Below, piece by piece: positions 1-7,426 of a stretch of 64,000 bases of DNA; the first letter of the stretch is position 1; each line of letters begins with the position of its first letter. Made by a program: the position numbers and the translations under genes. Source of the DNA: Micromonospora chalcea (GTDB lineage Bacteria; Actinomycetota; Actinomycetes; Mycobacteriales; Micromonosporaceae); the NCBI RefSeq assembly GCF_002926165.1, contig NZ_MAGP01000057.1, positions 49,819 to 113,818 on the forward strand. Direction: 5' to 3'. The notes under the pieces are model-generated. The model worked only from the letters and a program-made list of their open reading frames with translations. It ran no database searches and had not been told where the DNA came from.

Positions 1-27
1 CCGCGGAACGCGGGAGGAGTCGCCCGG

Positions 28-399
28 ATGGTGGACATGGCCACAAGATTCTTCGAGGACCTGGACCGGCGGGGGTTCGAGCCCCTGTTGGTCAAGACAT
101 CCGGAACGCTGCGCTTCGACCTGCACGAGGGCCCGCACACCACGCACTGGCTGCTGGAGATAGAACGGGGCAACCTGCGGGTCCGGCAGGAGGACGGCGA
201 GGCGGACACCGTGGTCGGCACCGAGCCGCGCCTCTTCGCCGAGCTGGTCGGCGGTGAGGAGAACGCCATCGCGGCGCTGCTGCGCGGCGACATGACTGTC
301 GTCGGCGACCTCCGGCTGGTGTTGCAGGTCGAGCGGGTCTTCCCCGGTCCGCCGGACTCCCGGGGACCACGTCACACGTTCGGTGGGAGGGGCGCCTGA
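28..399 (+). CDS. SCP-2 sterol-binding domain protein
   Basis: A 123-residue protein made of a single SCP2-like domain. The family pattern is visible: an amphipathic N-terminal helix (ATRFFEDLDRRG), a beta sheet carrying a hydrophobic cavity, and the C-terminal segment around GDMTVVGDLRLVLQ that matches the family's G-x-L-x(n)-GD-x-x-L signature. Such proteins bind lipids or serve as small partner domains of enzymes; the ligand cannot be read here. A Shine-Dalgarno GGGAGGAG lies 9 bp before the ATG. The stop codon overlaps the start of the debranching enzyme gene (TGATG), so the two are probably translated together. The first gene of this unit may lie left of the window. Confidence 0.8.
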   Translation: MVDMATRFFEDLDRRGFEPLLVKTSGTLRFDLHEGPHTTHWLLEIERGNLRVRQEDGEADTVVGTEPRLFAELVGGEENAIAALLRGDMTVVGDLRLVLQVERVFPGPPDSRGPRHTFGGRGA

Positions 400-2459
400 T
401 GCCCGGGCAGAACACCGTCCGCATCCTGGACGGCAACACGTTCGTGGTCAGCGAGGACAGCGGCGACATCGAGGCCACCCCGAACGAGCCGACGGGTCTC
501 TTCTCGCTCGACACGCGCTACCTGTCGAAGTGGGTGCTCACCGTCAACGGCGAGCGGCTCAACGTCCTGTCCTACGACGACCTGCAGTACTACGAGGCCC
601 GGTTCTTCCTGGTGCCCGGCATGGCCACGCATTACATCGACGCGAAGCTGTCGGTGATCCGGGAACGGGCGGTGGGCGGCAGCTTCCGGGAGACGCTGAC
701 CATCCTCAACCACGACGAGAAGGCGGTCGACCTGGAGGTCCGGATGGACGCCGGGTCCGACTTCGCCGACCTCTTCCAGATCAAGGACGAGATCCTGAAC
801 AAGAAGGGCGAGCTGTACGCCGAGGCCGAGTCGGACCGGCTGCGCCTGGGCTACCGGCGGGGCAACTTCCGGCGCGAGACCGTCGTCTCCGCCAACCAGC
901 CGGCCCGCTACGACCAGCGCGGCTTCGCCTGGAGCCTGCGGCTGGAACCCAACGAGCAGTGGGACGCCGTCATCGACGTGCAGACGTTCGCCATCGGTCC
1001 CGGCGGCCGGGACCTGCGGATCGGGCTGCGCGCCCACGGCGTCGAGCGGCTCGCGCTCCAGCATGACCTGGAGGAGTGGATCAGCCGGGCCCCGAAACTG
1101 AACAGCGAGCACGAAGATCTCGCCGCGACCTACCGGCGGAGCCTGGTCGACCTCGCTGCGCTGCGCTTCTCGCCGCTGTCGCTCGGCGGGCAGACGCTGC
1201 CCGCGGCCGGCCTGCCCTGGTTCATGACCATGTTCGGCCGGGACAGCATCCTCACCTGCCTGCAGGTGCTGCCGTTCGCGCCGGAGATGTCGAAGACCAC
1301 GCTGCGGATCCTCGCCGCGCTGCAGGGCACCCGGTTCGACGACTTCCGGGACGAGGACCCGGGCCGGATCCTGCACGAGATGCGCTACGGCGAGACCGCC
1401 GCGTTCGAGGAGCAGCCGCACTCGCCGTACTACGGCTCGGTGGACGCCACCCCGCTGTTCGTGGTGCTGCTCGACGAGTACGAGCGGTGGACCGGCGACG
1501 GGGCGCTGGTCAAGGAGCTGGAACTGGAGTGCCGGGCCGCGCTGAGGTGGATCGACAAGTACGCCGACCTGATCGGCAACGGCTACATCTGGTACGAGCG
1601 GCGCAACACCGACACCGGCCTGGAGAACCAGTGCTGGAAGGACTCGTGGGACTCCATCTCGTACGCCGACGGCACGCTGCCGCCGTTTCCCCGGGCCACC
1701 TGTGAGGTGCAGGGCTACGCGTACGACGCGAAGATGCGCGCGGCCCGGCTGGCCCGGGTGTTCTGGGGCGACCACACGTACGCCGACCAGCTCGAACGCG
1801 AGGCCGCGGAGCTGAAGCGGCGCTTCAACCAGGACTGGTGGGTCGCCGACCGCGGCTTCTACGCGCTCGCGCTGGACCCGGACGGGCGCCAGTGCGACGT
1901 GCTCAGCTCCAACATCGGCCACCTGCTGTGGAGCGGGATCGTGGACGAGGAACGGGCGTCGAGTGTCGCCGAGCACCTGGTGGGGCCCCGGCTCTGGTCC
2001 GGCTGGGGGGTGCGGACGCTGGCCGAGGGCGAGGTCCGCTACAACCCGATCGGCTACCACAACGGCACGATCTGGCCGTTCGACAACTCGTTCGTCGCCT
2101 GGGGCCTGCGCCGGTACGGCTTCAACGAGGAGGCGGCCACCGTGGCCAACGGCATCCTCGACGCGGCCGCCTACTTCGACGGCCGACTGCCCGAGGCGTT
2201 CGGCGGCTACCAGCGGGAGCTGACGAAGTTCCCGGTGGAGTACCCGACCGCGTGCAGTCCGCAGGCGTGGTCCACCGGCGCGCCGCTGCTGCTGATCCGC
2301 ACCATGCTGGGTCTGGAGCCGCACGAGGGGCACCTGGCGGTGGACCCGCGCCTGCCGATGGGCATGGGACGCATCGAGGTGCTGGACATCCCGGGCCGCT
2401 GGGGCCGGGTGGACGCGTTCGCCCGGGGCCGGCTCGACCTCGACGAGCTGGCCGAATGA
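399..2459 (+). CDS. Amylo-alpha-1,6-glucosidase (glycogen debranching enzyme)
   Basis: A 686-residue two-domain protein. Residues 1 to about 200 are a beta-rich GDE_N-type domain (DTRYLSKWVLTVNGERL near residue 45). The rest is an (alpha/alpha)6 barrel with the family blocks PWFMTMFGRDSILT near 270, LLDEYERWTGD near 355, ENQCWKDSWDS near 410 and YHNGTIWPFDNS near 550. It should hydrolyse alpha-1,6 branches of glycogen or related glucans in the cytoplasm. Length is normal for the actinobacterial form. It overlaps the SCP-2 gene by one base. The trehalose genes at 34-38 kb are another part of storage-sugar metabolism but are not linked to it. Confidence 0.9.
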   Translation: MPGQNTVRILDGNTFVVSEDSGDIEATPNEPTGLFSLDTRYLSKWVLTVNGERLNVLSYDDLQYYEARFFLVPGMATHYIDAKLSVIRERAVGGSFRETLTILNHDEKAVDLEVRMDAGSDFADLFQIKDEILNKKGELYAEAESDRLRLGYRRGNFRRETVVSANQPARYDQRGFAWSLRLEPNEQWDAVIDVQTFAIGPGGRDLRIGLRAHGVERLALQHDLEEWISRAPKLNSEHEDLAATYRRSLVDLAALRFSPLSLGGQTLPAAGLPWFMTMFGRDSILTCLQVLPFAPEMSKTTLRILAALQGTRFDDFRDEDPGRILHEMRYGETAAFEEQPHSPYYGSVDATPLFVVLLDEYERWTGDGALVKELELECRAALRWIDKYADLIGNGYIWYERRNTDTGLENQCWKDSWDSISYADGTLPPFPRATCEVQGYAYDAKMRAARLARVFWGDHTYADQLEREAAELKRRFNQDWWVADRGFYALALDPDGRQCDVLSSNIGHLLWSGIVDEERASSVAEHLVGPRLWSGWGVRTLAEGEVRYNPIGYHNGTIWPFDNSFVAWGLRRYGFNEEAATVANGILDAAAYFDGRLPEAFGGYQRELTKFPVEYPTACSPQAWSTGAPLLLIRTMLGLEPHEGHLAVDPRLPMGMGRIEVLDIPGRWGRVDAFARGRLDLDELAE

Positions 2460-2460
2460 G

Positions 2461-2850
2461 TCAGTGCCCGGGCGGACGCGCGGTGTGCGCCTCGTCCGGC
2501 GGCAGCAGGCAGAACTCGTTGCCCTCCGGGTCGGCCAGCACGGTCCAGCGCGGCAGCTCGCGTACCACTGTCGCGCCCGCCTCCAGCACGGCGGCCCGCT
2601 CCTCGGCGTCACCGACCAGGTCGAGGTGGATCCGGCCGGGCGCGGGCAGCTCGGCGGCGGGGCTGATCCACAGGTCCGGCCGCCGGCCGTGCGGGTCGCG
2701 CAGCAGCACCGCCTCGGCCGGGGCGAGCGTGCCCTCGGCGAGCTTCACCCGGTCCTCCTCGACCACCGGCAGCCCGGTGACCGCGCTCCAGAACGGCGCG
2801 AGCAGGTACGGGTCGCGGCAGTGGATGACGATCGCGGCGAGGTCGGGCAT
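2461..2850 (-). CDS. VOC (glyoxalase/bleomycin resistance) family protein
   Basis: A 129-residue protein with one VOC-type beta-alpha-beta-beta-beta module pair: AAIVIHCRDPYLLAPFWSAVTG at the N-terminus and HLDLVGDAEERAAVLEAGA plus DPEGNEFCLLP in the second half. The last motif is the usual VOC ending that supplies a metal-ligand position. The substrate cannot be deduced; many small actinobacterial members are uncharacterised. The gene runs toward the debranching enzyme gene with a 1-bp gap between stops. A -10-like TAGGTT on the minus strand (2857-2862) ends 6 bp before the ATG, so the mRNA may be leaderless. Confidence 0.85.
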   Translation of the reverse strand: MPDLAAIVIHCRDPYLLAPFWSAVTGLPVVEEDRVKLAEGTLAPAEAVLLRDPHGRRPDLWISPAAELPAPGRIHLDLVGDAEERAAVLEAGATVVRELPRWTVLADPEGNEFCLLPPDEAHTARPPGH

Positions 2851-2859
2851 GCCTCGAAC

Positions 2860-3519
2860 CTAGTCGCCCGCGACGGCGGGCAGGACGTTGTCCAGGAACG
2901 CGGCGGCGGTCGCGAGCAGGTCGGGCCGGGCCAGGTCGAGCGCGTGACCCCCGCCTGTGAGCCACAGATGCACCGGGTGACCGGCGGCGAGCAGCCGAGC
3001 GGTCAGCTCGACCGGCTGGGCGGCCGGCAGGTCCTCGTCGTCGCGGCCCTGGACCAACAGCACCGGCACGCCGGAGCCCAGGTGGGTGGCCACTGTCGCG
3101 TCGGCGGTGGCCGGGTCGCCCGCGGCCGGCGGGTGGCCCAGCAGGTCGGTCCACGGGTCGTCGCCGGGGGCACGCCGTCGCCGCTGCTCCGGGTCGAGCG
3201 GGTCGACCGGCGCCCAGTACGCGAGCACGCCCGCCACATCGCCGGGCCGGTCCACCCCGCGCAGGGCGAGCTGGAGGGCCAGCATCCCGCCCGCTGAGTC
3301 GCCGCCCACCAGCAGCGGCAGGCCGTCCGCCCCGCTCCACGCGGCGCGCGCGGCTTCGCGTACGTCATCGAGCTGGGCCGGCCAGCGGGCCTGGTGGGAG
3401 AACCGGTAGGTGGCCTCGACCACGCGCAGCCCGAGGGACGCGAGCGCTCTGCCGTCCTCCTCGGCGCGGGCACGCCAGCCTCCGCCGTGGATCCAGAGCA
3501 GCACCGCGCGTTCGGTCAC
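2860..3519 (-). CDS. Alpha/beta hydrolase (HSL/esterase-lipase type)
   Basis: A 219-residue hydrolase. The oxyanion motif HGGGW is at residues 11-15, the nucleophile elbow GDSAGG near residue 73, an acidic residue follows in LVQGRDDEDLP, and the catalytic His is probably in GGGHALDL. This layout is that of hormone-sensitive-lipase-like esterases and of kynurenine formamidases. The window's tryptophan operon lacks a formamidase, so this gene is one of the few local candidates, but it is 47 kb away and the family is broad, so I do not assign that activity. It starts with GTG and lies upstream of, and 9 bp from, the VOC gene on the same strand. Confidence 0.85.
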   Translation of the reverse strand: MTERAVLLWIHGGGWRARAEEDGRALASLGLRVVEATYRFSHQARWPAQLDDVREAARAAWSGADGLPLLVGGDSAGGMLALQLALRGVDRPGDVAGVLAYWAPVDPLDPEQRRRRAPGDDPWTDLLGHPPAAGDPATADATVATHLGSGVPVLLVQGRDDEDLPAAQPVELTARLLAAGHPVHLWLTGGGHALDLARPDLLATAAAFLDNVLPAVAGD

Positions 3520-3607
3520 GGCACCATCGTCGCCGCACCCGCCCCCGGTGCGCGAGCCCGGTCTGCCGAGGGCAGATCGCCCCTACGGTCGCGTAACCTA
3601 CTCGGGG

Positions 3608-3613
3608 TAAAGT
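3608..3613 (+). promoter_or_regulatory. -10 element of a likely leaderless promoter for the acyltransferase gene
   Basis: TAAAGT sits 6 bp before the ATG at 3620. This matches the TANNNT -10 pattern, and transcription would begin at or next to the start codon. No purine-rich ribosome binding site is present. I see no clear -35 hexamer. Confidence 0.5.
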
Positions 3614-3619
3614 AGCGGG

Positions 3620-4372
3620 ATGTCGGAACTCGTGTACCCGCCCGTGATCACCGCCGCGAAGACGATGTTCCGGCTCCTCGACCTGCGCCTCGACGTGTCC
3701 GGCAGCGAGCACGTGCCGCCCACCGGCGGCGCCGTGCTCGCATCCAACCACGTGAGCTACCTCGACTTCATCTTCTGCGGCTACGGCGCGCACCCGGCCA
3801 AGCGGCTGGTCCGCTTCATGGCCAAGGACAGCGTCTTCCGGCACCGCGTCTCCGGGCCGCTCATGCGCGGCATGAAGCACATCCCGGTCAACCGGGCCGC
3901 CGGCGCCGGCTCGTACGCCGCCGCAGTGAGCGCGCTGCGCCGCGGCGAGGTGGTCGGCGTCTTCCCGGAGGCGACGATCAGCCGCTCCTTCGTCGTCAAG
4001 GACCTCAAGAACGGCGCGGCCCGGATGTCGCAGGAAGCCGGCGTGCCGCTGCTGCCGGTCGCGCTCTGGGGCACCCAGCGCCTGTGGACCAAGGGCCGCC
4101 CGCGTACGCTCACCCGCCGGCACACGCCGATCACCATCATCGTCGGCGATCCGATGGACCCGGCCGCCTACCCGGACGCCACAGTCATGACCGCCGACCT
4201 GCGTACCCGGCTGTCGGCGCTCGTCGACCGGGCCCAGCGGGAGTACCCGGACCAGCCGTCCGGCCCGGACGACACCTGGTGGCAGCCGGCCCACCTGGGC
4301 GGCAGCGCGCCCACCCCGGAGGAGGCCGTCGAGCTGGACCGCTCCGAGCGCCGCACCCGCAGCGCCTCCTGA
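3620..4372 (+). CDS. plsC: 1-acyl-sn-glycerol-3-phosphate acyltransferase (PlsC family)
   Basis: A 250-residue acyltransferase. The catalytic HX4D box is NHVSYLD near residue 40, and the substrate-binding block FPEATIS near residue 115 matches the family's FPEGTRS. An Arg-rich segment (KRLVRFMAKDSVFR) lies between them. The enzyme transfers an acyl chain to lysophosphatidate or a related acceptor at the inner membrane face. Whether it is the housekeeping PlsC or one of several actinobacterial paralogues cannot be decided. It is preceded by a likely leaderless promoter and followed by the CTCGG microsatellite. Confidence 0.88.
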   Translation: MSELVYPPVITAAKTMFRLLDLRLDVSGSEHVPPTGGAVLASNHVSYLDFIFCGYGAHPAKRLVRFMAKDSVFRHRVSGPLMRGMKHIPVNRAAGAGSYAAAVSALRRGEVVGVFPEATISRSFVVKDLKNGAARMSQEAGVPLLPVALWGTQRLWTKGRPRTLTRRHTPITIIVGDPMDPAAYPDATVMTADLRTRLSALVDRAQREYPDQPSGPDDTWWQPAHLGGSAPTPEEAVELDRSERRTRSAS

Positions 4373-4388
4373 CCCCCGCGGTCCGCAG

Positions 4389-4423
4389 CTCGGCTCGGCT
4401 CGGCTCGGCTCGGCTCGGCTCGG
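4389..4423 (+). repeat. Pentanucleotide microsatellite, seven copies of CTCGG
   Basis: Seven perfect head-to-tail copies of CTCGG begin 17 bp after the acyltransferase stop codon and run directly into the left arm of the hairpin at 4423. Such tracts can change copy number by slippage. Being outside the gene, a change here would not shift a reading frame. Confidence 0.95.
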
Positions 4424-4476
4424 TAGATCTTGGTACGAAAAGGCCCCCATGAGGGCCCTTTCGTACCAAGATCTAC
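4423..4476. repeat. Long imperfect hairpin, 24-bp arms
   Basis: The arms 4423-4446 and 4453-4476 are reverse complements except at one position; the outer 18 bases (GTAGATCTTGGTACGAAA and its complement) are perfect. The loop is 6 bases. It lies between convergent genes and could end transcription in both directions, but there is no U tract. Its sharply defined ends and non-genomic composition make it look like a dispersed palindromic element. Confidence 0.85.
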
Positions 4477-4725
4477 ACAGATCTCATGACGTAGTACGTT
4501 CGTCTCATCTGGTGGTGTGCCCTCCAGGAGTGCGGTGCGCGCCCGGCCGAACTGAGCGAGTGGAGTCTCACGCAACGCCCCTCCGTTGCCGAGATCTTCG
4601 GCCGCCCACCACGCACATACGAGGAAAGGGCCGCCGAGAACGCTCACCTGTTCCGCCGACTGAGGACAGCCGCACCGCGCAAGGATGCACCTCCATGCCG
4701 CAGAGGATGCGCGCTCGGGGGAGGG

Positions 4726-5469
4726 TCAGCAGGCGGAACCGGGCTGGTCGCGGGCCGGGACGTCGGACAGCGCCCACGGCGACGCCTCGGCCACCGGCGG
4801 ACGGTAGTAGTCGTCGCGGGACAGGAACTCCACCGGCAGCGAGCCCGGCAGCGTCACCGTGCCGAGCATCGGGCCGGGGGAGGCGGCGACCCGGGTGGCG
4901 AGCACGTCCCGCTCCGGCGGTGAGAGGTCGACCAGATCGGGGTTGGCCAGACGGTATCCGGCCACCGCGCGGCGGACCTGCCGGGCCAGCCCGGCGACCG
5001 GCCCGACCGGGCCGGTCAGTGCCAGCGCCGGCTGCCGGATGGTGCGCAGCGCGTCGCAGACCACGCGCAGCTCGGCTGTGCCGTCGCCGTGATCGACCAG
5101 TTCCAGCCGGGACGGCCACTGCCAGCGGATCTGACCGCTGACCAGGCGGGACAGCCGGACCGGGCGCCGGTGCCGGCTACCCGTCCGGCTGTCCCGCCCG
5201 GGGACCACTGACAACTCGGAACCGCTGCAGACGTACGCCAGCCGGCGGTCGGTCACGGTGATCGTCGCCGGCGCGGGCAGCGCCCAGCAGCGGACGTCCT
5301 CGGTGGGGCCCAGCAGGTGACCGGCGACCCGCAGCAACTGATGCCCGAGTATGCGCTCACCCGGCTCGGGCACCAGCGCGTAACGCCGGTCCAGCACGGG
5401 ACGGGTGGGGTCGGCGTCGGCGTCGAACCGATGCGGTCCGACGAAGAAGGGTGCGGCGTCCTCCGGCAC
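4726..5469 (-). CDS. Conserved actinobacterial protein of unknown function
   Basis: A 247-residue protein I do not recognise as a characterised family. It is soluble, without signal peptide or membrane segment. The central part (GERILGHQLLRVAGHLL to ATITVTDRRLAYVCSG, then RLVSGQIRWQWPSRLELVD) has the alternating hydrophobic pattern and the TDRRLAYV-type strand seen in PH-like or GRAM-like domains that bind lipid or protein. The C-terminal third is Pro-rich and likely flexible. The GTG start has GGGAGG 8 bp upstream. Transcribed toward the hairpin interval. Confidence 0.7.
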   Translation of the reverse strand: MPEDAAPFFVGPHRFDADADPTRPVLDRRYALVPEPGERILGHQLLRVAGHLLGPTEDVRCWALPAPATITVTDRRLAYVCSGSELSVVPGRDSRTGSRHRRPVRLSRLVSGQIRWQWPSRLELVDHGDGTAELRVVCDALRTIRQPALALTGPVGPVAGLARQVRRAVAGYRLANPDLVDLSPPERDVLATRVAASPGPMLGTVTLPGSLPVEFLSRDDYYRPPVAEASPWALSDVPARDQPGSAC

Positions 5470-5543
5470 GGTACGACCTCCCGGTGACGGTTGGCGGTAT
5501 CAGGGAGCCTGCCGGATTCGTAGGGTGATTGTCATGACACCTG

Positions 5544-6260
5544 TTAGGGGGTCGGCCGGTCGGCCGACGCCTGCGACCGGTAGATGCCGATATCTTCCGG
5601 TCGGACGAGTCCGTCCTCGATCGCGCGGGCGAGCAGAGCCGCCTTCGTGGCAGCCGGACGCCCCGCTCGGGTGTACTTGATCCGCGCTCGGTCGACGTAC
5701 TGCTTCACTGTGTGCTCGCTGATCTGCATCCGGCGCGCCACCGACGCCTTCGACATCGACTGGAACCACAACAGCAGCGCCTCGCGCTCCTTGTCCGACA
5801 GGGCCGGACGATCCGGCCGGGCGTCGCCGACCATCGCGCCGGCCAGCGCGGGCGGCACGTACGGCCGGTCCTGCGCCGCCGCCAGCACGGTGCCCACACA
5901 GTGCTCGCGTCCCTCGTGCTTGGCCAGGAACGCCACCGCGCCCGCGTCCAGCGCGGCCAGCATGGTCGGCGGGTCGCTGTGCTCGGAGTAGACCACCACC
6001 CGGCGCCCGGCCGCGCTCAGCTCGGCCAGCTTGTCCAGCACCATCCGGCCGTGCAGGCGCAGGTCGAGCAGCACCACCTCGGCGTCGGGCGCGGCCCGCA
6101 GCACCTCGTCCGGGTCGTCGCCGGTGGCCACCACCCGCAACCGCGGCTCGCCGGCCAGCCAGGCCCGCACCCCGTCGATCACCACCGGATGGTCGTCCAC
6201 GATCGCCACCCCGATCGGCCACCCGGCGTTCACGTCCGCCGCCAGCGGGTCTGCGTCCAT
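5544..6260 (-). CDS. NarL/LuxR-type response regulator
   Basis: A 238-residue regulator. The receiver domain has the acidic pair in IVDDHP near residue 20, the phospho-acceptor Asp in VVLLDLRLHG near 65 and the conserved Lys in AFLAKHEG near 115. The C-terminal helix-turn-helix (SVARRMQISEHTVKQYVDRARIKY) is LuxR-like, but the usual LTPREREVL entry is replaced by ALSDKEREALLLWFQSM. The start ATG has GGGGAG 5 bp upstream and overlaps the end of the kinase-like gene by 31 bp, so it is translated with the two upstream genes. It is the output of the three-gene system at 5544-8591. Confidence 0.9.
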   Translation of the reverse strand: MDADPLAADVNAGWPIGVAIVDDHPVVIDGVRAWLAGEPRLRVVATGDDPDEVLRAAPDAEVVLLDLRLHGRMVLDKLAELSAAGRRVVVYSEHSDPPTMLAALDAGAVAFLAKHEGREHCVGTVLAAAQDRPYVPPALAGAMVGDARPDRPALSDKEREALLLWFQSMSKASVARRMQISEHTVKQYVDRARIKYTRAGRPAATKAALLARAIEDGLVRPEDIGIYRSQASADRPTP

Positions 6261-7426
6261 CTGATCTCCCCGTCCCGCTCGTGCAGGTGTTCCACCGGTC
6301 CGCCCCCACCGGTCGTCGTCTCGTCCGGGCCGTCGTGGTCCGGTGTCACCAGGCTGACCACCACCTCGTCCGGTCCCGCGACCACTGTCAGCCGCGCCCA
6401 GCCCTCGGCCGCGGCGAGCCCTGCCGTGAGCGGGTCGGCCAGCCCGCGCCGGATCTCCACCGGCAGCTCCGGCGGCGTGCCGACCGCCACCAGGTCGATC
6501 GGCAGCCCGTTGCGTTCGGCCAGGTCGGCCGCCGCGCGCAGCGCGTCGAGCAGCGCGTCGGGCACGTCGTCCGACTCGGCGATGAGCCGGCGCAGCCGGG
6601 CCGCGGCCAGCACCGCCCGCCGCCGCACCGCCGGATCGGCCGGGTCGGCGTCGCCCGACGCCAGCTCGGCCAGCACCTCCTCGGCGGTGCCGCTGACCAG
6701 AGCGAGCCGTTCCTGGCGCTCGGTGCGGGCCCGCTCGGCCGCCTCCCGCTCCGCCGCCACGGCCAGCGCCGCCGCCGCGGTGGCGGCCCGGGCCCGGGCC
6801 TGCGCGGTGAGCGCCGCCGCGCCGACGAAGACCGCCGCCGGCAGGGTGGAGGTGCCGTAAACGTACATCGTGGCCCGGCTCAGATCGGCCGACGCGGTCG
6901 CGCCGTACAGCACCACCGCGGTCACCGCGATCGCGCCGTGCGCGGCGAGCATGACCAGCAGCCAGCGCACCGGCCGCCGCCAGAGCGCCAGCAGGAAGAA
7001 CCAGGCCAGGCCGCCCCACACCCAGTTGGCGGTGCTGAACAGGAAGCGCTCGCCGGCGCCCGCGACGACCGCCGCGTCGACCACCAGCAGCGCCGCGGCC
7101 AGGCTCCGGGCCGGGGGCAGTTCGCCGCGCAGCAGAAGTACGCCGGCCCAGACCCCGATCAGCGCGGTCACCAGCCAGCCCACCGCCACCACGGCGGGGA
7201 AGGCCATTCCCGGTCCCGCCCGCAACACGGCCGGCAGCGCGATCGCCAGGTGCCAGGCCGCCGCGATGACGATGGCGGCGATCCGCGCGCCCCCGTCGGA
7301 GGCGTCGGCCACCGCGTGCGCCTCCGGCGGTGCGGTGGCCGGTCCGGGGCGCGTCGCCACCCGCGGCCGGGGAAGGGGACGCAGCACGGAGTCGGCGGTC
7401 ACCGCCGCACCCGACTCAGTCGGCAT
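6230..7426 (-). CDS. Membrane protein with degenerate histidine-kinase-like C-terminus
   Basis: A 398-residue protein with about six N-terminal membrane segments between residues 45 and 210 and a cytoplasmic C-terminus. After the last segment comes an Ala/Arg-rich coiled coil (ARARAATAAAALAVAAEREAAERARTERQERL). The position where a kinase would carry its phospho-accepting His (RDLHD in the neighbour) has none. The ATPase region is reduced to strands such as WARLTVVAGPDEVVVSLVTPDHDGPDE, with no N-box Asn and no DxGxG. I infer a pseudokinase or scaffold that works with the kinase encoded just upstream. It overlaps the kinase gene by 11 bp and the regulator gene by 31 bp. Confidence 0.75.
   Translation of the reverse strand: MPTESGAAVTADSVLRPLPRPRVATRPGPATAPPEAHAVADASDGGARIAAIVIAAAWHLAIALPAVLRAGPGMAFPAVVAVGWLVTALIGVWAGVLLLRGELPPARSLAAALLVVDAAVVAGAGERFLFSTANWVWGGLAWFFLLALWRRPVRWLLVMLAAHGAIAVTAVVLYGATASADLSRATMYVYGTSTLPAAVFVGAAALTAQARARAATAAAALAVAAEREAAERARTERQERLALVSGTAEEVLAELASGDADPADPAVRRRAVLAAARLRRLIAESDDVPDALLDALRAAADLAERNGLPIDLVAVGTPPELPVEIRRGLADPLTAGLAAAEGWARLTVVAGPDEVVVSLVTPDHDGPDETTTGGGGPVEHLHERDGEIRWTQTRWRRT

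Larger units (their letters stand above)
4373..4725. other. Gene-free interval with microsatellite and hairpin
   Basis: This 353-bp gap separates the acyltransferase gene from the convergent gene at 4726-5469. It holds the CTCGG tandem repeat and the long hairpin listed separately. From 4480 to 4725 I see nothing that supports a gene; open frames there have no ribosome binding site or recognisable motif. The region is rich in AT-containing words by local standards (acacagatctcatgacg), as expected of non-coding DNA in this genome. Confidence 0.6.

Noticed and set aside
372..2612. A 746-residue open frame on the minus strand opposite the debranching enzyme gene
   Set aside because: Long antisense frames are a by-product of GC-rich third positions. 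The product has no recognisable domain, while the plus-strand protein shows complete family motifs. The same applies to other long shadow frames, for example at 12811-14775, 24234-26060 and 60907-62367.
2860..3519. Assignment of the HGGGW hydrolase as the missing kynurenine formamidase
   Set aside because: The motif is shared by many esterases and the gene is 47 kb from the operon with no shared regulatory site.
4389..4423. CRISPR-like repeat array
   Set aside because: The CTCGG units are 5 bp and contiguous, without spacers; no cas gene is in the window.
4168..4647. Minus-strand open frame running through the hairpin and CTCGG repeat
   Set aside because: Its product is mostly translated repeat (SRAEPSRAEPS), has no ribosome binding site and overlaps the acyltransferase gene.
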